Source: Herbaspirillum sp. ASV7
GTDB lineage: Bacteria; Pseudomonadota; Gammaproteobacteria; Burkholderiales; Burkholderiaceae_D
DNA: 39,993 bases
NCBI RefSeq assembly: GCF_016429215.1
Contig: NZ_JAELUH010000049.1
Span: 1-39,993, forward strand
Reading direction: 5' to 3'
The position numbers were made by a program, and so were the translations under genes. Shown here in pieces: positions 1-8,064 of the stretch. Each line of letters begins with the position of its first letter. The stretch's first letter is position 1. The notes under the pieces are model-generated. The model saw only the letters and a program-made list of their open reading frames with translations. It searched no databases and was not told the origin of the DNA.

Positions 1-3000
1 GTTCAGTGCGTGGCTCATGGCGATGATGGCCTGGACGATGGCACTGCTGTTGGCATCATCAGGGATATCGTTGATGAAGGACTTGTCGATCTTCAGCGTA
101 TTGACCGGGAAGCGCTTGAGGTAAGCCAGCGAGGAATAGCCGGTGCCGAAGTCGTCGATGGAGATCGTGAAGCCCTCGGCGCGGATGCCATCCATGATGG
201 CGATGGCGCGGTCGCGGTTATGCATCACCATGCTCTCGGTGATCTCGAACTCCAGGCAACTGGGTGGCGTACCGTGCTGGGCCACGACGATCCTGATGTC
301 GTCCAGCAGATGTGCGTCCCCGAACTGGCTGCCGGTCAGGTTGATGGAGATGCGTCCGCACTCCAGTCCCTGTGCCAGCAGCTGGCCGATATCGCGGCAA
401 GCCACATCCAGCACCACCAGGCCGATCTGCTCGATCAAGCGGGTCTCTTCGGCCAGCGGGATGAATTCACCCGGCGGCAACAGCCCGCGCACCGGGTGCT
501 GCCAGCGCACCAGTGCCTCGGCGCCGACGATGCGGCTCTGCGCCAGATCCACCTTGGGCTGGTAGTGCACGACGAATTCGGCGCGCTCGATGGCGCGGCG
601 CAGCTCCGACTCCAGGGCGATGCGCTCGACCGTATTGGTGTTGATCTCGTCGGAGAAGAAGCGATAGTCGTCCTTGCCGTGATGCTTGGCCCGGTACATG
701 GCGATGTCGGCATTCTTGATCAGGGTCTGCGCATTCTCGCCGTCGCCGGGATAGGTGGCGATGCCGATGCTTACCGATAAGGTGGCTTCCTGCCCGTCGA
801 TGATGAAAGGCTTGCGGGCCTCGGTGAGCAGCTTCTGGGCGATTTCCCCCAGTTGCAGGGGATCGTCGAAGTCGTCTACCAGCACGATGAATTCGTCGCC
901 CCCCACACGGGCCAGGATATCGAGTTCGCGCAGGCTGTTGCGGAAACGCTGGGCGATCTCCTGCAGCACGGCTTCACCGGTCTCGTGGCCGAAGGTGTCG
1001 TTGATGTTCTTGAACCGGTCCAGGTCCAGCAACAGCACGGCCACCATGCCACTGCGGTGCTCGGCGTGGGCAATCGCATTGGAGACGTGCTGGGTACACA
1101 GGAAGCGGTTGGGCAGGCCGGTCAGTTCGTCGTAGTGCGCCAGGTGACGGATGCGGTCGTCGGCGCGGCGGCTTTCGATGGCCACACTGGCCAGGTCGGC
1201 GGCGATGTTGGCCAATTGCAGATACTCGTTGCTGGGGGCCTGGTTTTCCTTGAGCAGGGCGGCGAACACGCCCAGCAGTTGCCCTTCCTTGCCGATGATG
1301 GGCCAGGCGCCGCAGGAGGGATAGACCTCCACATCGATGAACGGGCGCAATTGTTCCGAGACCGGGTCCCTGGCGATATCGGTGACGATGCAGGGGCCAC
1401 GCCGCAAGGCCGCTTCGGCACCGACGCCGCAGCCATGGCGGATCGGCATGCCCTGCAGGGTGCGCACCAGGCGCGGGGGGTAGCGGCGGCTCAAGACCGA
1501 GGTGAAGTGCGAGGCCTGTTCGTTGACCAGCATGACGCAACTGGCGCCATAGGGGATCTGGGCATCGGCAAAGCCGACGATCTCGTCGAGGATGGTGTCG
1601 AGGTCGTCGTCGGCCATGACCATGTGCAGCACCCGGTTCTGCTCGCTCTGCAGCAGTTCGGCGCGCTTGCGGGCGCTGATGTCGCGCAGGATGGCGAAGA
1701 TCGCGTAGCCACGTTCGAACTCGGCCCGGTTCAAGGTCACGTCGGTATGGATGATCTTGTTGCGTCGTACCGTCACCCATTCGAACTGCTGGGGTTGCCC
1801 GGCCAGCACGCGGGTGACCAGTTGATCAATATCCGGTTGCTCCACGTGAGGCGACTTCTGGCGCGAGAACAGACCCACCTTGCGGCCGATGATGCGTTCC
1901 TTCTCGGACAGGCCGAAAAAGCGCAAGGCGGCACCGTTGCAGTCCAGGTAGCGCATCTCGGGCGAGATCAGCACAATGGGGTCGTTGCCCTCGTCGTAGA
2001 GCTTGCGATAGCGGTATTCGCTGGCCGAGAGGGCATTGTCCAGGCGGCGCTGGTAGCGGTAGTAGACCAGGAAGGAAATCAACGCGATCAGGATGAAGCC
2101 GAGGATGCCGGTGGTCAGCAGGATGCGGTTTTCGGTGCGGCTGCGCCAGGGCGCCAGCACATCGTCCATGCGCCGCGCGTAGACCACCACCAGGTGCCAT
2201 TCCGGTAGCCGCTTGTAGCTGAACAACAGCGCCTGTCCGGTCAGGAAGGAACGCTCTTCGAAAGTGCCTTCATCGGGGCCGCTGCGGATGCGCTTCATGC
2301 TTTCTGCTTCGCCCATGTCGGTATTGAGCCAGCGCTCCTCGAAGGGCGAGCGGATCATCATGGAGCCGCTCTCGTTGCGCAGGGAAACGATGGCTTCGAA
2401 GTTGGTGATGCGCTGGTAGAAGTCGAAGAACACCGAAGCCCGCAACTCCGCCACCAGCAAGCCCACCGGACGGGCGGTGCGGTCGTACAGGTTCATGGCC
2501 ACCGGCAGCACCAGTTCGCGGTTGTAGCGGCTGTGCATCAGTTGCCCGATGAACAGCTGCGGGCGTGCCGGATTGCCGTCCACATTGGTCAGCTTGTGGT
2601 CCTCGGGGATGCTGGCGGTGTCCTGCGGGCGCAGCGAACTGGCGCGGTTGTTGCCGTTGCGGTCCACATAGCGCAGCACCATCACCGAGGGCAGGGACTG
2701 CTGCGCCTGGCTGAGCAACTGGTGCAGACCCTGCTCATCGTCCAGGATGTTGTGGTCGGCATTCTGGATGCGTTGGGAGACGTCCCAGAGCATGCCGTCC
2801 AGGTCATGGAAGACGCGCTCGGCATGCTCTTTCACGCTGCGTACGGCCGTCATCGAGCTGCCGCGCTCGGCATCGATGGTCAATTGGCGATCCTGGCGAA
2901 TCTCCCACCAGGTCTGGACCACGATGAACGAACCGACGAAGGCGACGAACAGCAACAAGGTCTTGAGGGTGTAGCCGCCCCGGCCTGCCGAATTGTTGTG

Positions 3001-3009
3001 TTTTCCCAT
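1..3009 (-). CDS. Membrane sensor GGDEF-EAL protein (PAS, GAF), 3' end outside window
   Basis: This is a bifunctional c-di-GMP enzyme at the inner membrane. The frame is open from ATG at 3009 to position 1, giving 1003 codons with the stop beyond the edge; the EAL domain lacks perhaps its last 50 residues here. Domains in order: first membrane segment at about residues 16-37, periplasmic Cache-like sensor to about 295, second membrane segment at about 296-317, PAS at about 320-440, GAF-like at about 455-600, GGDEF, then EAL. The cyclase signature GGDEF (703-707) is intact and preceded by RELD (694-697), a canonical RxxD inhibitory site. EALVRW starts at 831, and IDDFGTGYSSL and KIDKSF follow, so both activities look possible. 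The Shine-Dalgarno is weak; the start was chosen as the ATG directly before the hydrophobic N-terminus. It stands alone upstream of a 611-base spacer. The signal sensed is unknown. Confidence 0.93.
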   Translation of the reverse strand, partial: MGKHNNSAGRGGYTLKTLLLFVAFVGSFIVVQTWWEIRQDRQLTIDAERGSSMTAVRSVKEHAERVFHDLDGMLWDVSQRIQNADHNILDDEQGLHQLLSQAQQSLPSVMVLRYVDRNGNNRASSLRPQDTASIPEDHKLTNVDGNPARPQLFIGQLMHSRYNRELVLPVAMNLYDRTARPVGLLVAELRASVFFDFYQRITNFEAIVSLRNESGSMMIRSPFEERWLNTDMGEAESMKRIRSGPDEGTFEERSFLTGQALLFSYKRLPEWHLVVVYARRMDDVLAPWRSRTENRILLTTGILGFILIALISFLVYYRYQRRLDNALSASEYRYRKLYDEGNDPIVLISPEMRYLDCNGAALRFFGLSEKERIIGRKVGLFSRQKSPHVEQPDIDQLVTRVLAGQPQQFEWVTVRRNKIIHTDVTLNRAEFERGYAIFAILRDISARKRAELLQSEQNRVLHMVMADDDLDTILDEIVGFADAQIPYGASCVMLVNEQASHFTSVLSRRYPPRLVRTLQGMPIRHGCGVGAEAALRRGPCIVTDIARDPVSEQLRPFIDVEVYPSCGAWPIIGKEGQLLGVFAALLKENQAPSNEYLQLANIAADLASVAIESRRADDRIRHLAHYDELTGLPNRFLCTQHVSNAIAHAEHRSGMVAVLLLDLDRFKNINDTFGHETGEAVLQEIAQRFRNSLRELDILARVGGDEFIVLVDDFDDPLQLGEIAQKLLTEARKPFIIDGQEATLSVSIGIATYPGDGENAQTLIKNADIAMYRAKHHGKDDYRFFSDEINTNTVERIALESELRRAIERAEFVVHYQPKVDLAQSRIVGAEALVRWQHPVRGLLPPGEFIPLAEETRLIEQIGLVVLDVACRDIGQLLAQGLECGRISINLTGSQFGDAHLLDDIRIVVAQHGTPPSCLEFEITESMVMHNRDRAIAIMDGIRAEGFTISIDDFGTGYSSLAYLKRFPVNTLKIDKSFINDIPDDANSSAIVQAIIAMSHALN

Positions 3010-3620
3010 GTGACGAATATCACACCATCTGTCGTTAGGTAGTTTGATGCTGCACCTGTTTCTATCCGGCGTATGCCGTACACCTGTCTCGACAGCTCTC
3101 GCGCATCATCAGGCAGCAAGGCAGCGATCCGGACCTGCCGGAGCCGCTCGCAAGCGACATTCTTAGTGCCTTATGCTTACGCCAGAATTACGCGGATGCC
3201 CCCATTGCGTGATACGCAAGGTGACAGTATGCCACCCTATTTTGCAATTGGTCCAATCAGATCGTTATTGTTTGCTCTTGATCATCTGACCGTCTTTGAT
3301 CAGGCAACATGACGGTTGGCAACGCGCCGCCTTGCCCAGTCCACATGCCTGTGCAAACCTTACCCCAGGCGGGCTTGCTTGTCTAACGAGCAGGCCGGCA
3401 TGCTGACGGTGAAGGTCTTGCCGAGGCGTCGTCAAACCGATTCCGTTTGCAATGCGATAATACGTCCCTTCGGGAAATATTGCCTGAAATCTCCTGACAT
3501 CGTCACCGGTCGCTCACGTGGGCCGCGTCGCTGCGTAGTTACGTAGCCGGCAGTGCCAGGTCATTCAGCCCCCGAGCGCTTTTCCTCCACTTTCAATTCA
3601 GCAGACAAAGGATCCTCCCC
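3010..3620. other. Divergent intergenic region between c-di-GMP gene and frmA
   Basis: These 611 bases separate two divergent genes and hold no convincing coding sequence. The short open frames at 3073-3312 and 3316-3546 (+) lack ribosome binding sites and have unstructured composition. The region carries several small symmetric sites: TTGCGT-GAT-ACGCAA at 3205-3219, ATTGGTCCAAT at 3247-3257, and two copies of TTGATCA at 3278-3284 and 3296-3302. They are plausible operators for one of the two genes, but no regulator can be named from sequence. Confidence 0.5.
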
Positions 3621-4727
3621 ATGAAGACAAGAGCCGCAGTAGCATGGCAGGCCGGCAAGCCCTTGACCATCGAGGAAGTCGAGCTCGGCGGTCCCAGGGC
3701 CGGCGAAGTGCTGGTCGAGATCAAGGCCACCGGTATCTGCCACACCGACTATTACACGCTCTCGGGCGCCGATCCGGAAGGTATCTTCCCGGCCATCCTG
3801 GGCCATGAGGGCGCGGGCGTGGTGGTCGATGTCGGCCCCGGCGTGAAGTCGCTCAAGAAGGACGACCACGTCATTCCCCTGTACACGCCGGAATGCCGCG
3901 AGTGCAAGTTCTGCCTCTCGCAGAAAACCAACCTGTGCCAGGCCATCCGCGCCACTCAGGGACGCGGCCTGATGCCTGACGCCACCAGCCGCTTCTCGCT
4001 GGACGGCAAGCCCCTGTTCCACTATATGGGCACCTCGACCTTCTCCAACTACATCGTCGTGCCGGAGATCGCCCTGGCCAAGATCCGTTCCGACGCGCCC
4101 TTCGACAAGGTCTGCTATATCGGCTGTGGCGTGACCACCGGCGTGGGTGCGGTGCTCTTCACCGCCAAGGTGGAAGCCGGCGCCAACGTGGTGGTGTTCG
4201 GCCTGGGTGGTATCGGCTTGAACGTGATCCAGGCAGCCAAGATGGTCGGCGCCAACAAGATCATCGGTGTCGACCTGAACCCGGGCCGTGAAGCGATGGC
4301 GCGCAAGTTCGGCATGACCGACTTCATCAACCCCAAGGATGTGCCCAACGTGGTCGATGCCATCATCGGCATGACCGACGGCGGCGCCGACTACAGTTTC
4401 GAGTGCATCGGCAACACCACCACCATGCGCCAGGCGCTGGAGTGCTGCCACAAGGGCTGGGGTCAGTCCATCATCATCGGCGTGGCTGCGGCCGGCCAGG
4501 AAATCTCGACCCGTCCGTTCCAGCTGGTGACCGGCCGTGTCTGGAAGGGCTCGGCCTTCGGTGGCGCACGCGGCCGTACCGACGTGCCCAAGATCGTCGA
4601 CTGGTACATGGAAGGCAAGCTCAACATCGACGACCTGATCACCCACAAGCTGCAGCTGGAGCGCATCAACGAGGGCTTCGACCTGATGAAGAGCGGCGAG
4701 TCGATCCGCTCGGTGGTCGAGTTCTGA
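3621..4727 (+). CDS. frmA: S-(hydroxymethyl)glutathione dehydrogenase / class III alcohol dehydrogenase
   Basis: This zinc- and NAD-dependent cytosolic enzyme oxidises S-hydroxymethylglutathione, formed from formaldehyde and glutathione, to S-formylglutathione. The protein has 368 aa, the usual length. Catalytic zinc ligands appear as Cys40 (GICHTD), His62 and Glu63 (GHEGAG) and Cys169 (GCGVTTG). The four structural zinc cysteines are 92, 95, 98 and 106 in PECRECKFC...NLC. The Rossmann glycine motif GLGGIG lies at 195-200. AAGGA stands about 8 bases before the ATG at 3621. The S-formylglutathione hydrolase gene follows after 10 bases, which supports class III function over a generic alcohol dehydrogenase. 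No frmR-like repressor gene is adjacent, so control is probably through the long upstream spacer. Confidence 0.97.
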   Translation: MKTRAAVAWQAGKPLTIEEVELGGPRAGEVLVEIKATGICHTDYYTLSGADPEGIFPAILGHEGAGVVVDVGPGVKSLKKDDHVIPLYTPECRECKFCLSQKTNLCQAIRATQGRGLMPDATSRFSLDGKPLFHYMGTSTFSNYIVVPEIALAKIRSDAPFDKVCYIGCGVTTGVGAVLFTAKVEAGANVVVFGLGGIGLNVIQAAKMVGANKIIGVDLNPGREAMARKFGMTDFINPKDVPNVVDAIIGMTDGGADYSFECIGNTTTMRQALECCHKGWGQSIIIGVAAAGQEISTRPFQLVTGRVWKGSAFGGARGRTDVPKIVDWYMEGKLNIDDLITHKLQLERINEGFDLMKSGESIRSVVEF

Positions 4728-4737
4728 GGAGGCCACG

Positions 4738-5586
4738 ATGTTGGAGACGCTCTCCGAACACGGCTGTTTTGGCGGCGTGCAGGGTTACTATCGCCATGCC
4801 GCGCCGGCCATCGGGCTGGACATGCGCTTCTCGGTCTTCGTCCCGCCCCAGGCCAGCGCCGGCGGCAAGTTGCCGGTGCTGTTCTACCTGGCCGGGCTGA
4901 CCTGTACCGAGGAAACCTTCATGATCAAGGCGGGCGCCCAGCGGGTGGCCGCCGAATTGGGCCTGATCCTGGTGGCAAGCGACACCAGTCCGCGCGGCGC
5001 CGGCATCGATGGCGAGAGCGAGAGCTGGGACTTCGGTGTGGGTGCCGGTTTCTATCTCGACGCCACCCAGGCGCCGTGGAGCCGGCACTACCGCATGGAG
5101 TCCTATGTGGTCGAGGACCTGCGCGCTGCGGTGCTGGCGCATTTCCCGGCCGATGCCCAGCGCATGGGGATCTTCGGTCATTCGATGGGCGGGCATGGCG
5201 CCCTGACGCTGGCCTTGCGTCATCGGGATATCTACCGTTCGGTGTCGGCCTTCGCGCCCATTGCCGCGCCTTCGCAATGTCCATGGGGACAGAAGGCCTT
5301 CGGTCACTACCTGGGCGAGCAGGGGCCGGCCTGGCAGGAGCATGACGCCAGCGAGCTCATGCGGACCCTGCGTTCACCCTATCCGCAAGGCATCCTGATC
5401 GACCAGGGCCTGGCCGACAAATTCCTCACCGAGCAGTTGTTGCCGGAACAGTTCGAGGAAGCCTGCAAGGCGGCTTCGCAACCGTTGAGCTTGCGACGGC
5501 ATGAGGGATATGACCACGGGTATTACTTCATTGCCAGCTTCATGGAAGATCATTTGCGCTTCCATCATCAGAACCTGATGGAGTGA
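4738..5586 (+). CDS. fghA: S-formylglutathione hydrolase
   Basis: This esterase D-family alpha/beta hydrolase cleaves S-formylglutathione to formate and glutathione, the second step of formaldehyde detoxification. The protein has 282 aa, matching the family. The nucleophile elbow GHSMGG places the catalytic serine at residue 149. His260 in GYDHGYYF and Asp227 in the DQGLADKFL segment complete the likely triad; the Asp assignment is by spacing to His. GAGGAGG lies just before ATG 4738. The gene is 10 bases downstream of frmA and certainly co-transcribed. A strong intrinsic terminator follows, so this is a two-gene operon. Confidence 0.96.
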   Translation: MLETLSEHGCFGGVQGYYRHAAPAIGLDMRFSVFVPPQASAGGKLPVLFYLAGLTCTEETFMIKAGAQRVAAELGLILVASDTSPRGAGIDGESESWDFGVGAGFYLDATQAPWSRHYRMESYVVEDLRAAVLAHFPADAQRMGIFGHSMGGHGALTLALRHRDIYRSVSAFAPIAAPSQCPWGQKAFGHYLGEQGPAWQEHDASELMRTLRSPYPQGILIDQGLADKFLTEQLLPEQFEEACKAASQPLSLRRHEGYDHGYYFIASFMEDHLRFHHQNLME

Positions 5587-5619
5587 CGCTTCTGAACGGG
5601 GCGGCCCGCAATGAGCTAG

Positions 5620-5652
5620 AGGACTGCAATCGGTATCGGCAGTCCTTTTTTT
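5620..5652 (+). terminator. Rho-independent terminator of frmA-fghA
   Basis: AGGACTGC at 5620-5627 pairs with GCAGTCCT at 5639-5646 across an 11-base loop and is followed by a run of T to 5652. It lies 34 bases after the fghA stop. Confidence 0.9.
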
Positions 5653-5838
5653 CGACTTTTTCCTGTCGCGGTCTGTCATCCGCCGCGTCTTCCTGCATCG
5701 ATGTTGGGGAGGTGATTTCTCCTAGTGAAGGATTGGCGCAGGCGTGGCAGGTCACGACTATCCTGCCGAGAAATCGTCGTATGACGATAGGTTGATCAGC
5801 GACCGCCGCTTACCTTCTTCGTTTTCGAAGGAGAAAGC

Positions 5839-6231
5839 ATGTCATCGGCAATCATTCGTAAAGGCGATACGACGTCTCACGGCGGCACCGTTCTTGAAGG
5901 GTTTGTAGCGTTCGATGTCTTCGGTATGCCCGCTGCGGGTGTTGGACATATGGTTTATTGCCCACGCTGTAAGGGTAGCTACGCCATTGTGCAGGGGATC
6001 CGGTATTTCAGATATGGGGGAAAGCAGGTTGCAGTCGATGGCATGAAGACGGCATGCGGCGCAGAGCTGCACGCCAGCCAGAGCACATTTCGCATTGGCG
6101 CCAGCGCGGCTCCGATTGTTGCACCCATGCGAGACAGCAGCGAAGCTGCTGAGGAGACTGTCGAGCACTGGTATAGCCTGGAAGAAGCAAGACGATATCT
6201 ATCTGAAGCATACGAACGCCAAGGAATATAG
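5839..6231 (+). CDS. PAAR-domain protein (type VI secretion spike tip type)
   Basis: PAAR proteins cap the VgrG spike of the type VI secretion system and often carry or recruit effectors. The 130-aa protein starts with the typical repeat pattern IRKGDTTSHGG at residues 6-16. MVYCPRC at 38-44 and TACGAELHAS at 71-80 supply His and Cys residues of the kind that bind the structural zinc. The PAAR fold occupies about residues 1-92. The remaining 38 residues are acidic and helical-looking (SEAAEETVEHW, LEEARRYLSEAY) and are too short to be a toxin domain of known type. GAAGGAG precedes ATG 5839. The stop codon abuts the ATG of the next gene. There is no VgrG, Hcp or other T6SS gene in the window, and codon use is visibly less GC-biased than in the neighbours, so recent transfer is possible. 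Confidence 0.88.
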   Translation: MSSAIIRKGDTTSHGGTVLEGFVAFDVFGMPAAGVGHMVYCPRCKGSYAIVQGIRYFRYGGKQVAVDGMKTACGAELHASQSTFRIGASAAPIVAPMRDSSEAAEETVEHWYSLEEARRYLSEAYERQGI

Positions 6232-6723
6232 ATGAAGTACTACTTGCTGGCCTTGTCGGTGCTGTCGATACCGGTGCAGGGAGCGCCATCCGAGGACCTC
6301 GTCCAAAGCTGCCTTGCCGCCACGGCACGCGTTGGTGTGTCGCTGACCAACATTGAAACCCGGGAAATTTATTTGCAGGACAATTACAAGCCGGGCTACC
6401 AGGCCGAGTATTTTCTGTTTCGCGGCATGGAGATTGGTTACGCTCGGTCGCGACGTGGCGATGCATTGCTTTACCGGGGCATGCTCTACCCCCTCCAGCG
6501 AGCAAAAACCTTGCCGCAGACAAGATCCAAAGGTAGACCAGTGATCCAGGTTGCGCTGTCAGAGTGGTCCTTGATCGGGGATGGCCGTAAACAATTTCTG
6601 TGCGTCAGTGGTCAGTTCGATGGCATTGGCCGCAGTGGCAGTTTTCAGAAGGCCAGGTATGGGTATCTGCTGGAGACGAGCAAGAAGGGGGGACTGTTCT
6701 TCGTCGATGGACTGGTGGACTGA
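6232..6723 (+). CDS. Secreted protein of unknown function encoded with PAAR
   Basis: The family of this 163-aa product is not recognised. A signal peptide is evident: a short charged start, a hydrophobic stretch LLALSVLSIPV, and a likely cleavage site after VQG at about residue 17. The mature part has two cysteines, Cys27 and one in FLCVSG, which could form a disulfide in the periplasm. There are no membrane segments beyond the signal. AAGGA lies 8 bases before the ATG, which directly follows the PAAR stop, so the two are translationally coupled. Genes in this position next to PAAR often encode an immunity protein, an effector or an accessory; with no toxin visible in the PAAR protein, the role stays open. 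Relaxed codon use matches the PAAR gene. Confidence 0.7.
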   Translation: MKYYLLALSVLSIPVQGAPSEDLVQSCLAATARVGVSLTNIETREIYLQDNYKPGYQAEYFLFRGMEIGYARSRRGDALLYRGMLYPLQRAKTLPQTRSKGRPVIQVALSEWSLIGDGRKQFLCVSGQFDGIGRSGSFQKARYGYLLETSKKGGLFFVDGLVD

Positions 6724-6830
6724 TTCAGGGCCTCAAGGCATTCGGAAAACCGGTCCTTGACGGTAATGCCGTTCGGTTAAGCTTTTTTCCATCCCAGAAG
6801 CTGGCCTCGACTTTGATTGCACCACCACTG

Positions 6831-6953
6831 ACCGTTCGACCTGAGTAGCGGCGTAGCCGCGTATCGAAGGCGCAGCAACCGATGGAGCGCCCCTTCGACA
6901 CGCTCAGGACAGGCTTCGATACGGCCCTAAAGGGCCTACTCAGTCCGAACGGT
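6831..6953. repeat. 123-bp intergenic inverted-repeat element
   Basis: The ends are near-perfect inverted copies: ACCGTTCGACCTGAGTAG at 6831-6848 against the complement of CTACTCAGTCCGAACGGT at 6936-6953. Inside, CGTATCGAAG and CTTCGATACG also pair. The central part contains CCTTCGACACGCTCAGGACA, which resembles a dispersed extragenic repeat common in Betaproteobacteria (recognised from memory, not by search). It would fold into a long RNA or DNA stem. It could be a REP-like unit or a non-autonomous mobile element. Confidence 0.65.
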
Positions 6954-6985
6954 TTCAAATGGCTTGAAGAGAACTGAAACAAAGT

Positions 6986-7013
6986 CACCGCGCCAGAGTC
7001 ATCTGGCGCGGTG
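6986..7013. terminator. Bidirectional hairpin terminator between convergent genes
   Basis: CACCGCGCCAGA at 6986-6997 pairs perfectly with TCTGGCGCGGTG at 7002-7013 across a 4-base loop. T-rich sequence follows on both strands (ATTCCTTCTT on plus, ACTTTGTTTC on minus), fitting termination from either side. Confidence 0.75.
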
Positions 7014-7095
7014 ATTCCTTCTTATCTGAACGGCATTAGGTCCTTGACGGGCCGGTTTCCGCGATTCCATGCGGCCCTGGAGCCGCATTTCTCTT

Positions 7096-8019
7096 TCAGA
7101 CAAAGGCCTCCGTGACAATGTGCTGCCCGAGCATGAAGGCGTCCGCCACATGCCGCAGCGGCGCCACGTCCACATCGGAAGCGTGGGTGCGGATCAATGT
7201 GCTGAAGTGCTGATACAGCGAGGGATACTCGCCCTCCACCGGCAGTTCAGACTGCACGTTGTTGATCCACAGCTCATGTCCGCCTTTTTTCAGATGGACA
7301 TGACTGCTGTCAGTGTCGATGATGATGTCCCAGGTCTGCTCGCCGGTCTGGCGCCAGTCGAAGTCGGCCTGGATATCGGTGCCGAGCGCATCGGTGAAGG
7401 CCAGGCGCGCGGCAATCGGGGTCTGGCGGTTGGCCGGAACCTCCAGCGCAGCCTGGGTCAGGAACATGGCCTGCGGCAGGATCTCGGTGACGATGGACAG
7501 GGCATTGATGCCCGGATCGAACACGCCCAGGCCACCCGGCTGCCAGATCCATTCCTGGTCGGGATGCCAGTGACGCACGTCTTCGCGCCAGATCACCTTG
7601 ACCTGGCGCGGCGCATGTTGCTGCAGATGGCGCTTGACCACTTGCACCGCCGGCGCATGGCGCGAGTGCCAACTGGCCAGCATCGACACGCCCTGTTGCG
7701 CCGCCAGGCTCTTCAGTGACTCCACCTCTGAGAGGGTGGCGCCGGGCGGCTTTTCGAGGAAGACATGCTTGCCCGCGCGCAGGGCGTCGCGTGCAGCTTC
7801 GTAGCGATACTGCGGCGGCATGCACAGCGAGATGGCCTCGATGGCGGGTGCGCCGGCCAGCATCTCGGCCATGCTCTTGTAGGCCGTCACGCCCTCGATG
7901 CTGTGGTTGCGGCTGGCGGTGGCCACCAGCTGGAAATCGGAATTGCCGCGGATGGCAGGGGCGTGCTGGTCATAGACGATCTTGCCGACGCCGGCGATGG
8001 CGAGCTGGATGGGTGTCAT
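7096..8019 (-). CDS. Gfo/Idh/MocA oxidoreductase, L-arabinose/D-galactose 1-dehydrogenase type
   Basis: This is an NAD(P)-dependent sugar 1-dehydrogenase, predicted to oxidise an aldose such as L-arabinose or D-galactose to the lactone, the first step of a non-phosphorylating route. The 307-aa protein begins with the Rossmann motif IAGVGKI. It carries EKPPGATLSEVE (the family's EKP lysine), ATWHSR-like ASWHSR, and WHPDQEWIWQPGGLGVFDPG, all closely resembling the Azospirillum brasilense L-arabinose 1-dehydrogenase as remembered. The start at 8019 is preferred because AAGGAC lies about 6 bases upstream and the length then matches the family; an in-frame ATG at 8046 would add nine residues. The gene is 45 bases downstream of the aldo/keto reductase on the same strand, so they form an operon. 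The exact sugar is not certain. Confidence 0.85.
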   Translation of the reverse strand: MTPIQLAIAGVGKIVYDQHAPAIRGNSDFQLVATASRNHSIEGVTAYKSMAEMLAGAPAIEAISLCMPPQYRYEAARDALRAGKHVFLEKPPGATLSEVESLKSLAAQQGVSMLASWHSRHAPAVQVVKRHLQQHAPRQVKVIWREDVRHWHPDQEWIWQPGGLGVFDPGINALSIVTEILPQAMFLTQAALEVPANRQTPIAARLAFTDALGTDIQADFDWRQTGEQTWDIIIDTDSSHVHLKKGGHELWINNVQSELPVEGEYPSLYQHFSTLIRTHASDVDVAPLRHVADAFMLGQHIVTEAFV

Positions 8020-8064
8020 GGTGTCCTTGCTTATTGTTGATTGCATGAAGGGGGAGGCCTCAGA

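Larger units (their letters stand above)
6724..7095. repeat. Convergent spacer with nested inverted repeats
   Basis: No gene is present; the 87-codon minus frame at 6725-6988 lies entirely in repeat sequence. The spacer contains three nested structures. Outer arms at about 6724-6782 and 7019-7083 are imperfect inverted copies, sharing CAGGGCC, CGGAAA, ACCGG and TAATGCCGTTC in inverted order, but both contain GGTCCTTGACGG in the same orientation. An inner 123-bp inverted-repeat element lies at 6831-6953. A perfect hairpin lies at 6986-7013. The two genes on either side converge on it. Confidence 0.7.

Noticed and set aside
853..2208. A 451-codon plus frame opposite the left-edge c-di-GMP gene
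   Set aside because: It is a shadow of a gene with complete GGDEF and EAL motifs, and has no motif of its own.
3010..3120. Sigma-28 promoter for the left-edge c-di-GMP gene
   Set aside because: GCCGGATA appears on the minus strand, but it has an extra base in the -10 and no TAAA-type -35 at the right distance.
3073..3546. Two plus frames of 79 and 76 codons in the frmA upstream spacer
   Set aside because: They have no ribosome binding site, no recognisable domain, and contain the regulatory palindromes.
5583..5795. A 70-codon plus frame after fghA
   Set aside because: It runs through the intrinsic terminator at 5620-5652 and has no Shine-Dalgarno.
6725..6988. An 87-codon minus frame
   Set aside because: It lies wholly in the inverted-repeat element and crosses its symmetric arms; such frames are by-products of repeat sequence.
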